Assembly: GCF_009729035.1 (NCBI RefSeq)
Contig: NZ_CP045483.1
Coordinates: 1,923,070-1,987,069 of the forward strand
Reading direction: 5' to 3'
DNA from: Stygiolobus azoricus
GTDB taxonomy: Archaea > Thermoproteota > Thermoprotei_A > Sulfolobales > Sulfolobaceae
Length of the DNA: 64,000 nucleotides
The notes beneath the pieces are model-generated. The model searched no databases, had not been told where the DNA came from, and saw nothing but the letters and a program-made list of their open reading frames with translations. Shown here piece after piece: positions 34,232 through 42,093 of the stretch; position 1 is the first letter of the stretch, and each line of letters begins with the position of its first letter. The position numbers and the translations under genes were made by a program.

Positions 34232-34555
34232 TCTTAAGGTCGTAAACATATGCTGGGTGCGGTGATATATTATTAGGAGGTAAAAATGGTATAAACACAT
34301 AAATAACATTACTCTCGATATTTTTAGTACCTTGCGTAACATATGTAAATGTTACTTTTGTACCAATTATACCATATCTTTTAGTATCATTGACCACAGA
34401 CTTAACAATATTATCAAGTATTGATGCCAAGCTATTACCGTATTCGGAATTACCAAAAACATAGACCTTTTTATTCTCTGGATCGAGAATATTGGCTTAC
34501 CTTCTAACCTAAAATATAAACCAGTAAGACATAGTCCTCTTACATACTCATGATG
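34232..34555 (-). pseudogene. Inverted, broken copy of the 195-residue ABC-operon gene
   Basis: Minus-strand codons read VRGLCLTGLYFRLE, then after a frameshift FGNSEYG, then RYGIIGTKVTFTYVTQGTKN, VIYVFIPFLPPN and PAYVYDLKTL. They match in order the blocks of the gene at 33462-34049. DNA similarity is also evident (for example TTTATATTTTAGGTTAGAA in both). The copy lacks the N-terminal about 30 codons and the last about 50, the latter cut off by the transposon relic. It is therefore a dead inverted duplicate. Confidence 0.8.
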
Positions 34556-34942
34556 TTTATACGCCCACTGGGAGTTATAAGGAAATCCGTCAAAATGATA
34601 AACTACTTCCTATCACTACTCAAACAATACAGTCTTAACACTTATGATTATACAAAATTTTCTTCGATTTTATCTCAGCCTAAGAAAGCGTCATATATAG
34701 TAAAGATAATGGAGAATACTCTAGGAGAGTACAGAGAAGGCATAGTAAATGAAGTAGTTACATTTTTGGTTATTCTATCTTCTCATCCATGTGATGTACA
34801 GCTGAAAGCGTTGGATTTACTCAACAAAATAGCAGCGTTTGCTTTTACTACCAGTGAACCCAAAGAATATTTAGAAATGATGTTATACTTACTAATAAAA
34901 AGTAGCTTTGCGAGGATTAACCATTTACTAAAGTCAAGCTGA
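34550..34942 (+). CDS. Small helical protein of unknown function
   Basis: 130 residues if ATG 34550 is used. ATG 34595 (MINYFLSLLKQY) is an alternative, because the first 15 codons overlap the end of the inverted duplicate. Helical, with Cys in SSHPCDVQLKALDLLNKIAAF. No signal peptide. It is not recognised. It resembles the 105-residue operon gene in size and helical character but not in obvious sequence. Gene status is uncertain, since it follows a rearranged segment. Confidence 0.4.
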   Translation: MMFIRPLGVIRKSVKMINYFLSLLKQYSLNTYDYTKFSSILSQPKKASYIVKIMENTLGEYREGIVNEVVTFLVILSSHPCDVQLKALDLLNKIAAFAFTTSEPKEYLEMMLYLLIKSSFARINHLLKSS

Positions 34943-35040
34943 TATTTTGTATACATATTGTCAAAATACTGCCTCATACTATATTAACATATCAATAAAA
35001 TTTATAACTCATTAATAATCTCTTTTTATTTGAGATCATT

Positions 35041-36210
35041 ATGGATTCGAAATATATTCTAGTAGCATTAATAATAATACTATTCATAGTAAATATAGCA
35101 TTTATATTTTATATGAGTTCTCAAATAACAACCTTGTCATCAGATTACAGTACCGCCACAACAGAGTATAACAACCTAAGAAGTATCTACTCCTCGTTAT
35201 ACGCCAATTACTCAGATCTAGTTAGTAAGTATAACTCGTTAGCCAGTAGCTTCAACACATTATACATGAATTACACAAAATTAAGTGCTGAGTACTCGAC
35301 ACTGAGTTCAGAGTATAGCAATCTAACCTCAAACTACGTGTCACTATCAAATGCCTATAGCGAATTACAAGGAAAAATGACTGTGCTCGACTTCTTCTTA
35401 AGTGTAGCAGATGCTAATACTGGTAAGATAGAGAACTTAATTACTGGACCAATGCCAGTAACATTCCAAATAACATCTCCACCTGGTAACGGAACTGTTA
35501 TACTAACCCCTTCTAATTACACTCTTGGTATCGGAGAAATAGGTTCCATGTTGTCTAAGTACTTCGGCTATCCGGAGGTTAGAAGTTACTATAAGTCAAT
35601 CATTATACATCAGTTCGGTAACTACACACTGGGAGAAGGAGTAATAGCGTTCAAGAACGTTAACCAAAACGGAACTTCAGTGGACACGTACGCTCTTATA
35701 TACGTCTTGGCTATGAACACAGGTAAATATCAATGGCAAATTGTTAACGTTAAAATTGACAATTCAATCTCAATATATCAATACAACATGATAACCACGG
35801 CTTTATCTCTAATTCAAGACCTAGTAACCAAGAACCTAGCGGGGCTCCAGTCAATATTAGTTGGACCGTTCCCTAGTTACGTGTATATCGCCTCTGGTCC
35901 ATTTATGGGTAACTACACTGGCGGAGATATCGTTACTAACATTTTTATTGACACCATAGTTGCTAAGAATATATCTACCATATCATTCGAACCCTTCTAC
36001 ATGACCTTGAACTACACTAGTAACCAAACTGGAATAGTTAATGTTTACGGTAACCTCACTATAACTTTAAGCAACGGGACAACTATGAGTTACTATACTC
36101 AGCTAGAGATGGCGGAACAACTTGAGCCAGATGGACTGTTCCAAGTTTACGGTTTTAATATATTAAACGATTTAACATTAACAGAGATCGAAAATATAAT
36201 TCCTAAGTAA
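35041..36210 (+). CDS. Membrane-anchored coiled-coil surface protein of the ABC locus
   Basis: 389 residues. One N-terminal membrane anchor (about 4-24) is followed by a long heptad-like region (about 28-118) of repeated Y/L-x-S/N units (YNNLRSIYSSLYANYSDL, YSTLSSEYSNLTSNYVSL), then a globular beta-rich domain (about 130-385) with N-glycosylation sites. The coiled coil would hold the domain at a distance from the membrane, as in S-layer stalk proteins. TTTATAACTC near 34999 may be its TATA element, so it has its own promoter. It lies directly before the binding-protein gene, which suggests joint function in capture of the substrate. Confidence 0.7.
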   Translation: MDSKYILVALIIILFIVNIAFIFYMSSQITTLSSDYSTATTEYNNLRSIYSSLYANYSDLVSKYNSLASSFNTLYMNYTKLSAEYSTLSSEYSNLTSNYVSLSNAYSELQGKMTVLDFFLSVADANTGKIENLITGPMPVTFQITSPPGNGTVILTPSNYTLGIGEIGSMLSKYFGYPEVRSYYKSIIIHQFGNYTLGEGVIAFKNVNQNGTSVDTYALIYVLAMNTGKYQWQIVNVKIDNSISIYQYNMITTALSLIQDLVTKNLAGLQSILVGPFPSYVYIASGPFMGNYTGGDIVTNIFIDTIVAKNISTISFEPFYMTLNYTSNQTGIVNVYGNLTITLSNGTTMSYYTQLEMAEQLEPDGLFQVYGFNILNDLTLTEIENIIPK

Positions 36211-36280
36211 ACAAATTCGAATCTCTTAAGAAATTTTTTTAAACCTTTAAACTTTTTATTTATTAAGTAGTGGGTGTTTT

Positions 36281-38758
36281 ATGAATATGATAGGAAAAAA
36301 GAATCTTCTCATCGTTTCTCTAGTTTTAATATTAATAACAATGATATCACCAATTATATCTAGTGGATATGCAGTAATATCTAATTTTGATCAACCGGTA
36401 TTGTCAGCGTCAAATTATAGAAACTTTACTCCCTATGTTGCAGTGCTTAATGAAGTTTGGGGTTACACGTCATATACAGCACTTTATCAAGCCTTGGTTG
36501 CAGGACAAGTTCAACTTGCAGGAATAGTTGACCAAGCTGAAATACTACAAGCAGAACACAACCCTAACTTATACCTCTACGATCAGCCTTACTATGGTTT
36601 TGGTCCAATTATACAATTCAATTTTGCTAAGTACCCTATGAACAACACATACTTTAGGTGGGCTATATTCAGCCTCGTAAACTACCAGTTAGTGCAACAA
36701 AAAGTGTTCGCAAACGGTTTATTAGGCGTAGCTATTCCATATTTCGTGAACCCATCTTTATATCCATTATTCTATAATCCAAATGCAAGCATATTCTATG
36801 AAACTCATGAAAGTTATAACCTAACAAGAGCTCAGGTTTACTTGCAAAAGGCGGGATTAGTCTATAACAAGTCTTTGGGGACTTGGACTTATCCAAACGG
36901 AACACCCTTAACTATCACGTGGATAATACCAGCTAACAATCCGCTAGACTTAAATTTAGCTCAAATAGTAACACAAGCTGCTAAACAAATAGGTCTAAAC
37001 ATACAATATCAAGTTGTGCCTTTTACACCTACATTAATACAAGATTTAATAACGGGAAATTACCAATTAATAACATTAGGTTGGTCTGTAAATGCAATAG
37101 CTCCAGCCTTCTTATACTTCATTTATGGACCCTTAGCACCTTCAACTAGCTTTAATAATTTCGTAAATGACAGTATAAATCAACTTTTAACGAAAGCGTA
37201 TGTACAATCTAGTACAGTTAACGAATCTGCTTACTACACTAGACAAGCTATATACTTATTACAGGCTGCTGCACCCGTAATAATAGCCGGTTGGACTAAT
37301 GAAGTTCAAGGTGCTTACTTACCCGGTTATGCAAACTATATACCTACCGTAGGTGGAGGTATATCACTATTTAATGTTCACCAAGCAGGGACAACGCAAG
37401 GAAAAGTTAACTGGGGAATAACTATAGAGAGTGCAGCACCAACAACCTATGACATATATAGTGCTCAAACCTTATATGAGTTTGACGGGTTAGGTGAAGT
37501 TTACGATACTCCCTTAACCAGTCCGCCTTTCAATGCATTAGAGTTACTACCGTGGGTAGTAGCTAACTGGACGGTGATAAGTAACTTAAATGAAACGATA
37601 CCAGGGACTAACATAAAGATCGTGAACGGTCAAGAGATAATATTGGACTTAGTACATAATGCCACATTCCATAACGGCTTACCACTCACAGCACAAGCAA
37701 TAAACTTCACTATATGGTACTTCGACATGGGTGGTTACTCTTCTAATCCCTTTAATTCATCTAAAGACACAATATATATTGGAAACTATTATGGAAAGCC
37801 AGTAATTCTGAACTATACTGCCGAATCCAATCACTCTTCCTTTGAATGGTTTGGCACCTTGCCTGGCTTAGTGTACAGCTATGTACCTCCTAATAACCCA
37901 TATGAGATAGAGATATTCTTCAATACTAGCAGTGTATGGAATATATACTCTATATCAGGTATATATATAGTTCCACCCTCGATCTTTGAGAACATACCGC
38001 CTTATGAGCTAGGTTCAGATGTATATTCAGTCTCTCAGCATGGCCAAGTTATAGGTTCAGGTCCATATTACTTATATTCATGGAACACGTCAACAGGTTC
38101 TACATTCTACAGATTTAACGGATACTTTAGAATTGATCCATTAGTAAACTTAATCGCCAATATAACACCGGGTTCATCATATACATTCACATTCAACATC
38201 ACTCAAATAGCCGCTGCTCCGGCTTACATAAACGGTAAAGCAACTGTAAGTGAACCTATTGTACCAATTGATAATGCAACAGGTTATGCAGAGATATGGC
38301 AATACGGGTCTACAAAAGTCCTAAAGACTATACCGATAACTCATATAAGTGGTGACCAATATCAAGTTACCATAGACACTACGGGATTAACGCCAGGTGA
38401 GACTTACGTTTTGTTCATAAATGCTACTTATACAGAACCCTTAGTACTTAACATGTCCGCTAATAGCTATGGAACTGGTACAATGACCGTGAACGTTCCG
38501 CATGTTTACTACGCCTACTACTCCTTCAACGTACTCCAGACTGTGACAACAACTCCACCAGTAACAACAACAACTACGACAACAACAACAACTACAATTG
38601 TAAGTACGATTACTCCCGTACCTAGTGCTTCAGCTCCAGCCTTACCACCTACCCCGACTGTTAACGTCGGAGTCGCAACTTACGGATCCTTAGGTGTTGG
38701 GATAGTACTAGTGATAGTAGCTATCATAGTAGCTGTATTAGTCGGAAGGAGGAGATAG
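36281..38758 (+). CDS. ABC solute-binding protein with halves in swapped order and C-terminal anchor
   Basis: 825 residues; extracellular substrate capture for the importer upstream. Signal segment about 8-32. Residues 50-350 look like the C-terminal half of SBP_bac_5 proteins: ALVAGQVQLA, then YFRWAIFSLVNYQ (124-136), then AQVYLQKAGL with YPNGTPLTITWI, then QAAKQIGLNIQYQVVP. Residues 375-615 look like the N-terminal half: VYDTPLTS, a WVVANW...IILDLVHNATFHNGLPLTAQ motif (461-472) and GSGPYYLYSW (592-601). An Ig-like domain (about 622-750), a Thr-rich stalk (755-780) and a membrane anchor (803-821, GRRR end) follow. Sulfolobales peptide-class binding proteins are known to have such stalks and anchors. 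Confidence 0.82.
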   Translation: MNMIGKKNLLIVSLVLILITMISPIISSGYAVISNFDQPVLSASNYRNFTPYVAVLNEVWGYTSYTALYQALVAGQVQLAGIVDQAEILQAEHNPNLYLYDQPYYGFGPIIQFNFAKYPMNNTYFRWAIFSLVNYQLVQQKVFANGLLGVAIPYFVNPSLYPLFYNPNASIFYETHESYNLTRAQVYLQKAGLVYNKSLGTWTYPNGTPLTITWIIPANNPLDLNLAQIVTQAAKQIGLNIQYQVVPFTPTLIQDLITGNYQLITLGWSVNAIAPAFLYFIYGPLAPSTSFNNFVNDSINQLLTKAYVQSSTVNESAYYTRQAIYLLQAAAPVIIAGWTNEVQGAYLPGYANYIPTVGGGISLFNVHQAGTTQGKVNWGITIESAAPTTYDIYSAQTLYEFDGLGEVYDTPLTSPPFNALELLPWVVANWTVISNLNETIPGTNIKIVNGQEIILDLVHNATFHNGLPLTAQAINFTIWYFDMGGYSSNPFNSSKDTIYIGNYYGKPVILNYTAESNHSSFEWFGTLPGLVYSYVPPNNPYEIEIFFNTSSVWNIYSISGIYIVPPSIFENIPPYELGSDVYSVSQHGQVIGSGPYYLYSWNTSTGSTFYRFNGYFRIDPLVNLIANITPGSSYTFTFNITQIAAAPAYINGKATVSEPIVPIDNATGYAEIWQYGSTKVLKTIPITHISGDQYQVTIDTTGLTPGETYVLFINATYTEPLVLNMSANSYGTGTMTVNVPHVYYAYYSFNVLQTVTTTPPVTTTTTTTTTTTIVSTITPVPSASAPALPPTPTVNVGVATYGSLGVGIVLVIVAIIVAVLVGRRR

Positions 38759-38871
38759 AAAACTCAAATAATTTAATTAATTTTTTTAAATTATTTATTT
38801 ATTTATTTTCTCCTTTTCCTCTTTATAAGTAGAAGACAACTATTTATTCAATTACTTCAAGATAAATAGTT

Positions 38872-39654
38872 ATGATTAGGTTATCTACTGGTATACATGA
38901 TTTTGACAAGCTTATTGAGGGAGGCATCCCACAAGGATTCTTTGTAGCCTTAACTGGTGAACCCGGGACTGGTAAGACGATCTTCTCCCTCAGCTTTATA
39001 CACGAAGGACTCGTCCACGGGGAGCCTGCTATTTACGTCACTACGGAAGAGAGTAGGGATTCCATAATCAGGCAAGCCAAGATGTTTAACTGGGACCTTG
39101 AAGAGTATATTGAAAAGAAGTTAATAATAATTGATGCGTTAATGAAGGAAAGAGAAGACGAGTGGTCTTTAACGGAGTTGGAGCCAGAGGCACTGGTCCA
39201 AAAAGTAATAGAAGCTAAGCAAAAATTGGGCTCTGGATGGGCTAGGCTAGTAATCGATTCCGTATCCGCACTTTTCTTAGACAAACCTGCAATGGCGAGG
39301 AAAATAAGTTACTACTTGAAGAGAGTACTTAACAAGTGGAGGTTTACAATCCTCGTTACATCGCAATATGCGATAACTACTTCTCAAGCTTTCGGTTTCG
39401 GTGTTGAACACGTAGCCGATGGGATAATTAGATTTAGGAGAGTAATAAGGGATGGTATGCTACATAGGTATGTTATTATAGAGAAGATGAGGCAGACAAA
39501 CCACGATAAGTACGTTTGGGAAATTGATATAGTCCCGGGAAAGGGCATAGTCCTTTTGGGAAGACTAAACGAGAGGAGGGAGGACTATGCTTTACCCAAA
39601 AAAGTAATGGATAAGATAAAGGAAGCAAATAAGGACGAAAGCGACATTCAGTAA
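38872..39654 (+). CDS. RadA paralogue of the KaiC/RecA superfamily (aRadC-like)
   Basis: 260 residues, single RecA/KaiC domain. Walker A GEPGTGKT (about 29-36), the ATEES-like YVTTEESRDSI (about 56-66), Walker B ARLVIDSVSALF (about 126-137) and the SQYAITTSQAFGFGVEHVADGI segment are all present. It matches the layout of the Sulfolobus paralogue Sso2452, described as an ATPase that binds DNA and antagonises RadA recombinase. It lacks the RadA N-terminal helix-hairpin-helix domain. Role in recombination control is by homology; no repair gene adjoins, but sir2 follows 290 bp downstream on the other strand. Confidence 0.85.
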   Translation: MIRLSTGIHDFDKLIEGGIPQGFFVALTGEPGTGKTIFSLSFIHEGLVHGEPAIYVTTEESRDSIIRQAKMFNWDLEEYIEKKLIIIDALMKEREDEWSLTELEPEALVQKVIEAKQKLGSGWARLVIDSVSALFLDKPAMARKISYYLKRVLNKWRFTILVTSQYAITTSQAFGFGVEHVADGIIRFRRVIRDGMLHRYVIIEKMRQTNHDKYVWEIDIVPGKGIVLLGRLNERREDYALPKKVMDKIKEANKDESDIQ

Positions 39655-39705
39655 TTACGACATCCCTATTATTACCGTTTGTCTCTAGGCGTCATCCTGG
39701 GTATT

Positions 39706-39897
39706 TTAGGGTTTTTCTGAGTCTCCTCTAAGGACTTCCACCTCATCCACAACCCTCTTGGCAGGATTATGGGTGGCTGTAGAGCCCGACGGCACAGGAG
39801 TCCTATCTAGAGTCATCCCTACGGGGTTTGGAGCAATACTCCCATCACCCCATAGGACTCTGTTTTTCCCTTCCTCTCCCTCAGCTTCCTCTTCTCC
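39706..39897 (-). mobile_element. Second TnpB-tail/right-end relic of an IS605-type element
   Basis: A 63-codon minus-strand frame without start codon reads NRVLWGDGSIAPNPVGMTL, DRTPVPSGSTATHNPAKRV and VDEVEVLRGDSEKP, then TAA at 39706. It has the Pro/Gly/Thr-rich, non-globular character of Sulfolobales TnpB tails formed by reading through the right end. A 9-bp inverted repeat (GAGTCCTAT 39798-39806, ATAGGACTC 39852-39860) could fold as RNA. GC content exceeds that of the flanks. No tnpA or TnpB core is present. Confidence 0.55.
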
Positions 39898-39940
39898 CTA
39901 ACCTGTAATAAACCACCCTAACTTACCCTAATGAGGCTTT

Positions 39941-40699
39941 CTACCCCAGATCCACCTTTCTCTTGACTTCATTAACTATTATCGATAAGACCTTTTCAAC
40001 ACGATCCCTTATCACAACGTCTGCAATAAAGTCCAGAGGTGTTTCCTCCATGTTGAGGATTATCAGTCTACCTCCTCTTTCCTTTACTACTTGCGGAACT
40101 AAATTTGCCGGATATACAGTCAAGGAGGAACCTACCACTAAAGCCAAGTCTGAGTCATAAGCAATCTGTAGTGCGTAATTTATTTCCTTAACCGGTTCTC
40201 CGAACAGTACGACATCTGGTCTAATAATCCCACCACATGAACACTTAGGGGGAAGTTCACCATTGTCTATTTTCGTAAGGACCTCAGACGAATCGTAAGA
40301 CCTAAAGCATGAGGAACAATAACTCCTCTTCATAGTACCGTGAAGTTCTATCACGTTTTTTGAACCGGCTTTTTGGTGAAGACCGTCAATGTTTTGTGTG
40401 ATAATGTATTTTATTAGCCCTATTCTCTCGAGTTCAGCTAGGGCAAAATGTGCAGGGTTTGGCTTTGCTTCAAATAGACTCCTCATCCTTGTGGAGTAAA
40501 ACTCCCAGAAACCTTTGGGATCCCTTTCAAAGTACTCTATGCTTGCTAATTCAGGGGAGTATTTTTTCCAAAGACCGTTAGGTCCCCTGAAGTCAGGTAT
40601 CCCGGAAGCAGTGCTAATCCCGGCACCGGTGAAAGCTATAGCGTTTACTGAAGAAAGTAACATGTCAACTATTGTGTTTATTTTTTCGTCCTCCATCAC
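39941..40699 (-). CDS. Sir2-family NAD-dependent protein deacetylase
   Basis: 252 residues. The Rossmann NAD motif GAGISTASGIPDFRG (about 20-34), TQNIDGLHQKAG with the NAD-ribose Asn-Ile-Asp, the catalytic His in ELHG, four zinc cysteines (YCSSC and KCSCGG), and GSSLTVYPAN are all intact. Sulfolobus Sir2 deacetylates the chromatin protein Alba and thereby tightens DNA binding. Length is typical. ATG 40699 or the second Met can start. A decayed relative lies at 11.6 kb. Not in an operon. Confidence 0.92.
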   Translation of the reverse strand: MMEDEKINTIVDMLLSSVNAIAFTGAGISTASGIPDFRGPNGLWKKYSPELASIEYFERDPKGFWEFYSTRMRSLFEAKPNPAHFALAELERIGLIKYIITQNIDGLHQKAGSKNVIELHGTMKRSYCSSCFRSYDSSEVLTKIDNGELPPKCSCGGIIRPDVVLFGEPVKEINYALQIAYDSDLALVVGSSLTVYPANLVPQVVKERGGRLIILNMEETPLDFIADVVIRDRVEKVLSIIVNEVKRKVDLG

Positions 40700-40786
40700 A
40701 AAAGATCGTGAAGGAAAAGTAAAAAAGTTAAATCGGTCGGGAGAGAAAATAGAATAAAAATGAAAAAAGAAAGAAAAAAGTGTTCA

Positions 40787-41308
40787 TTACGTTATACTAA
40801 AACTCGCTACTGCTTCCCTACCGGTAGATATTGCTGGTGTGTATAATTTCACGTAATATTTTCCGGGAGCTAAGTGCACTCCTTTTATTAGTAAGTGGAA
40901 CTGTCCTTCACTTCCCAATATTACTACGAATCCCGAATACCAGTTAACACTGTCCTTTTTATTCGCGTTCCATGGGGCTTGTATTATCTTCACGGTATCG
41001 TTAGATATCTGTGAAGAGTTTAGGAACATCACAAACGTGTGATTTGCATTGTATATCTCCATCAGTGGAGCGGAAGCTGGGTAAGCGTCAGGACCATCGA
41101 TATCTGTTATGTTCATTATAAGGCATAGGCCTTGGGGTGTGTTATAAGCGTTTATGTAAGTGATCTCTAGCTTTGGTAATTTTGAGTTATTTACTAAAGG
41201 CCCTACTACGTTTCCATAAGCCCACTGGCCAGTAGCTAATATCCAGCCCACTACCAAGATACTGAAAATTAAGCCAAGAATAACTACTTTTTCCATGCTT
41301 TTCACCAC
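40787..41308 (-). CDS. doxA: Thiosulfate:quinone oxidoreductase small subunit DoxA
   Basis: 173 residues. N-terminal membrane anchor (about 7-27, [20 protein letters not shown]), then a beta-sandwich-like domain with [38 protein letters not shown], matching DoxA. With DoxD it oxidises thiosulfate to tetrathionate and passes electrons to caldariella quinone (known from Acidianus ambivalens). GTG 41308 overlaps the doxD stop; ATG 41296 is a possible alternative. The doxD-doxA order and overlap are the usual ones. Confidence 0.88.
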   Translation of the reverse strand: MVKSMEKVVILGLIFSILVVGWILATGQWAYGNVVGPLVNNSKLPKLEITYINAYNTPQGLCLIMNITDIDGPDAYPASAPLMEIYNANHTFVMFLNSSQISNDTVKIIQAPWNANKKDSVNWYSGFVVILGSEGQFHLLIKGVHLAPGKYYVKLYTPAISTGREAVASFSIT

Positions 41309-41844
41309 AGTTTAATCCACTTAAGTATTGGCACGTTAGCTATTGGTCTATCTCCGAACTTCTTGTATAGGAAGTGATCTAATCCCCAAACTCTTCCAGC
41401 AGCTGTTAGCATTAGTACTACTGAACCTGCTGTTAATAGAGCACCGATTTGCCACTCGTCCTCGCATGTGGAACCTAACCAGTATGCTGGAGCGAAACCC
41501 ACAGACATTGCTAGAGCACCTAGTGCTGCTAATCTTGTTAACAACCCGATCACTATCATAATCCCCACAAGTAGCTCGACATAACTGAAGACAGTGAGGA
41601 ATGTTACGTCTAATGTTCTGTTCTCTAGAGTCATTAGTAAGAAAGGCTTAAACGGACCAGCGTGTGGAAGAAAGTTAACCAGTTTTCCTCCTACGAATGA
41701 AGATGAGTTAGGGTCTAACTTTTCAGGCTTTAGTACAGCCTTTCTTAAACCACCGTCTAAAAACATCCAACCTACAGCAAAACGTATGGGCCATATGTAC
41801 TCCATTCTCGTCGAATTTCCTTCATTTAATTCCATTTTAGCCAT
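41302..41844 (-). CDS. doxD: Thiosulfate:quinone oxidoreductase large membrane subunit DoxD
   Basis: 180 residues with four membrane helices (about 56-70 to 150). [26 protein letters not shown] at the N-terminus and [18 protein letters not shown] are characteristic of DoxD. It is the quinone-reducing membrane part of TQO. ATG 41844 ([10 protein letters not shown]) is used, with ATG 41835 close by. Upstream, 41845-42093 is AT-rich with TTTTTAA runs; the promoter lies there. Presence of doxDA indicates growth on reduced sulfur compounds. Confidence 0.9.
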   Translation of the reverse strand: MAKMELNEGNSTRMEYIWPIRFAVGWMFLDGGLRKAVLKPEKLDPNSSSFVGGKLVNFLPHAGPFKPFLLMTLENRTLDVTFLTVFSYVELLVGIMIVIGLLTRLAALGALAMSVGFAPAYWLGSTCEDEWQIGALLTAGSVVLMLTAAGRVWGLDHFLYKKFGDRPIANVPILKWIKLW

Positions 41845-42093
41845 CCTTTCAACTCACCTATTTCAAATTGTTTTAAAAAAGAACAAATTTAAGTTTTTCT
41901 AATAAAAAGTAATAAATCTTTTTAATCTTCAATTATTTACATAGTTAATACTTTTTTAAACTTAGATAAATAGAAAAGGATTAAAAAGAAGACTAAAACT
42001 AGTATATAAATTGTATTGGTAGATCATTCAAACCATACCACGATTATTCTAAATGTAGTAAAATTGTATTGGATACAGTTCGTTATAAAAAAA

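Noticed and set aside
34083..34430. A 115-codon minus-strand frame as an intact gene
   Set aside because: Only its first part matches the 195-residue protein; the rest is translated transposon-relic DNA, and upstream homology continues in another frame. It is a broken inverted copy.
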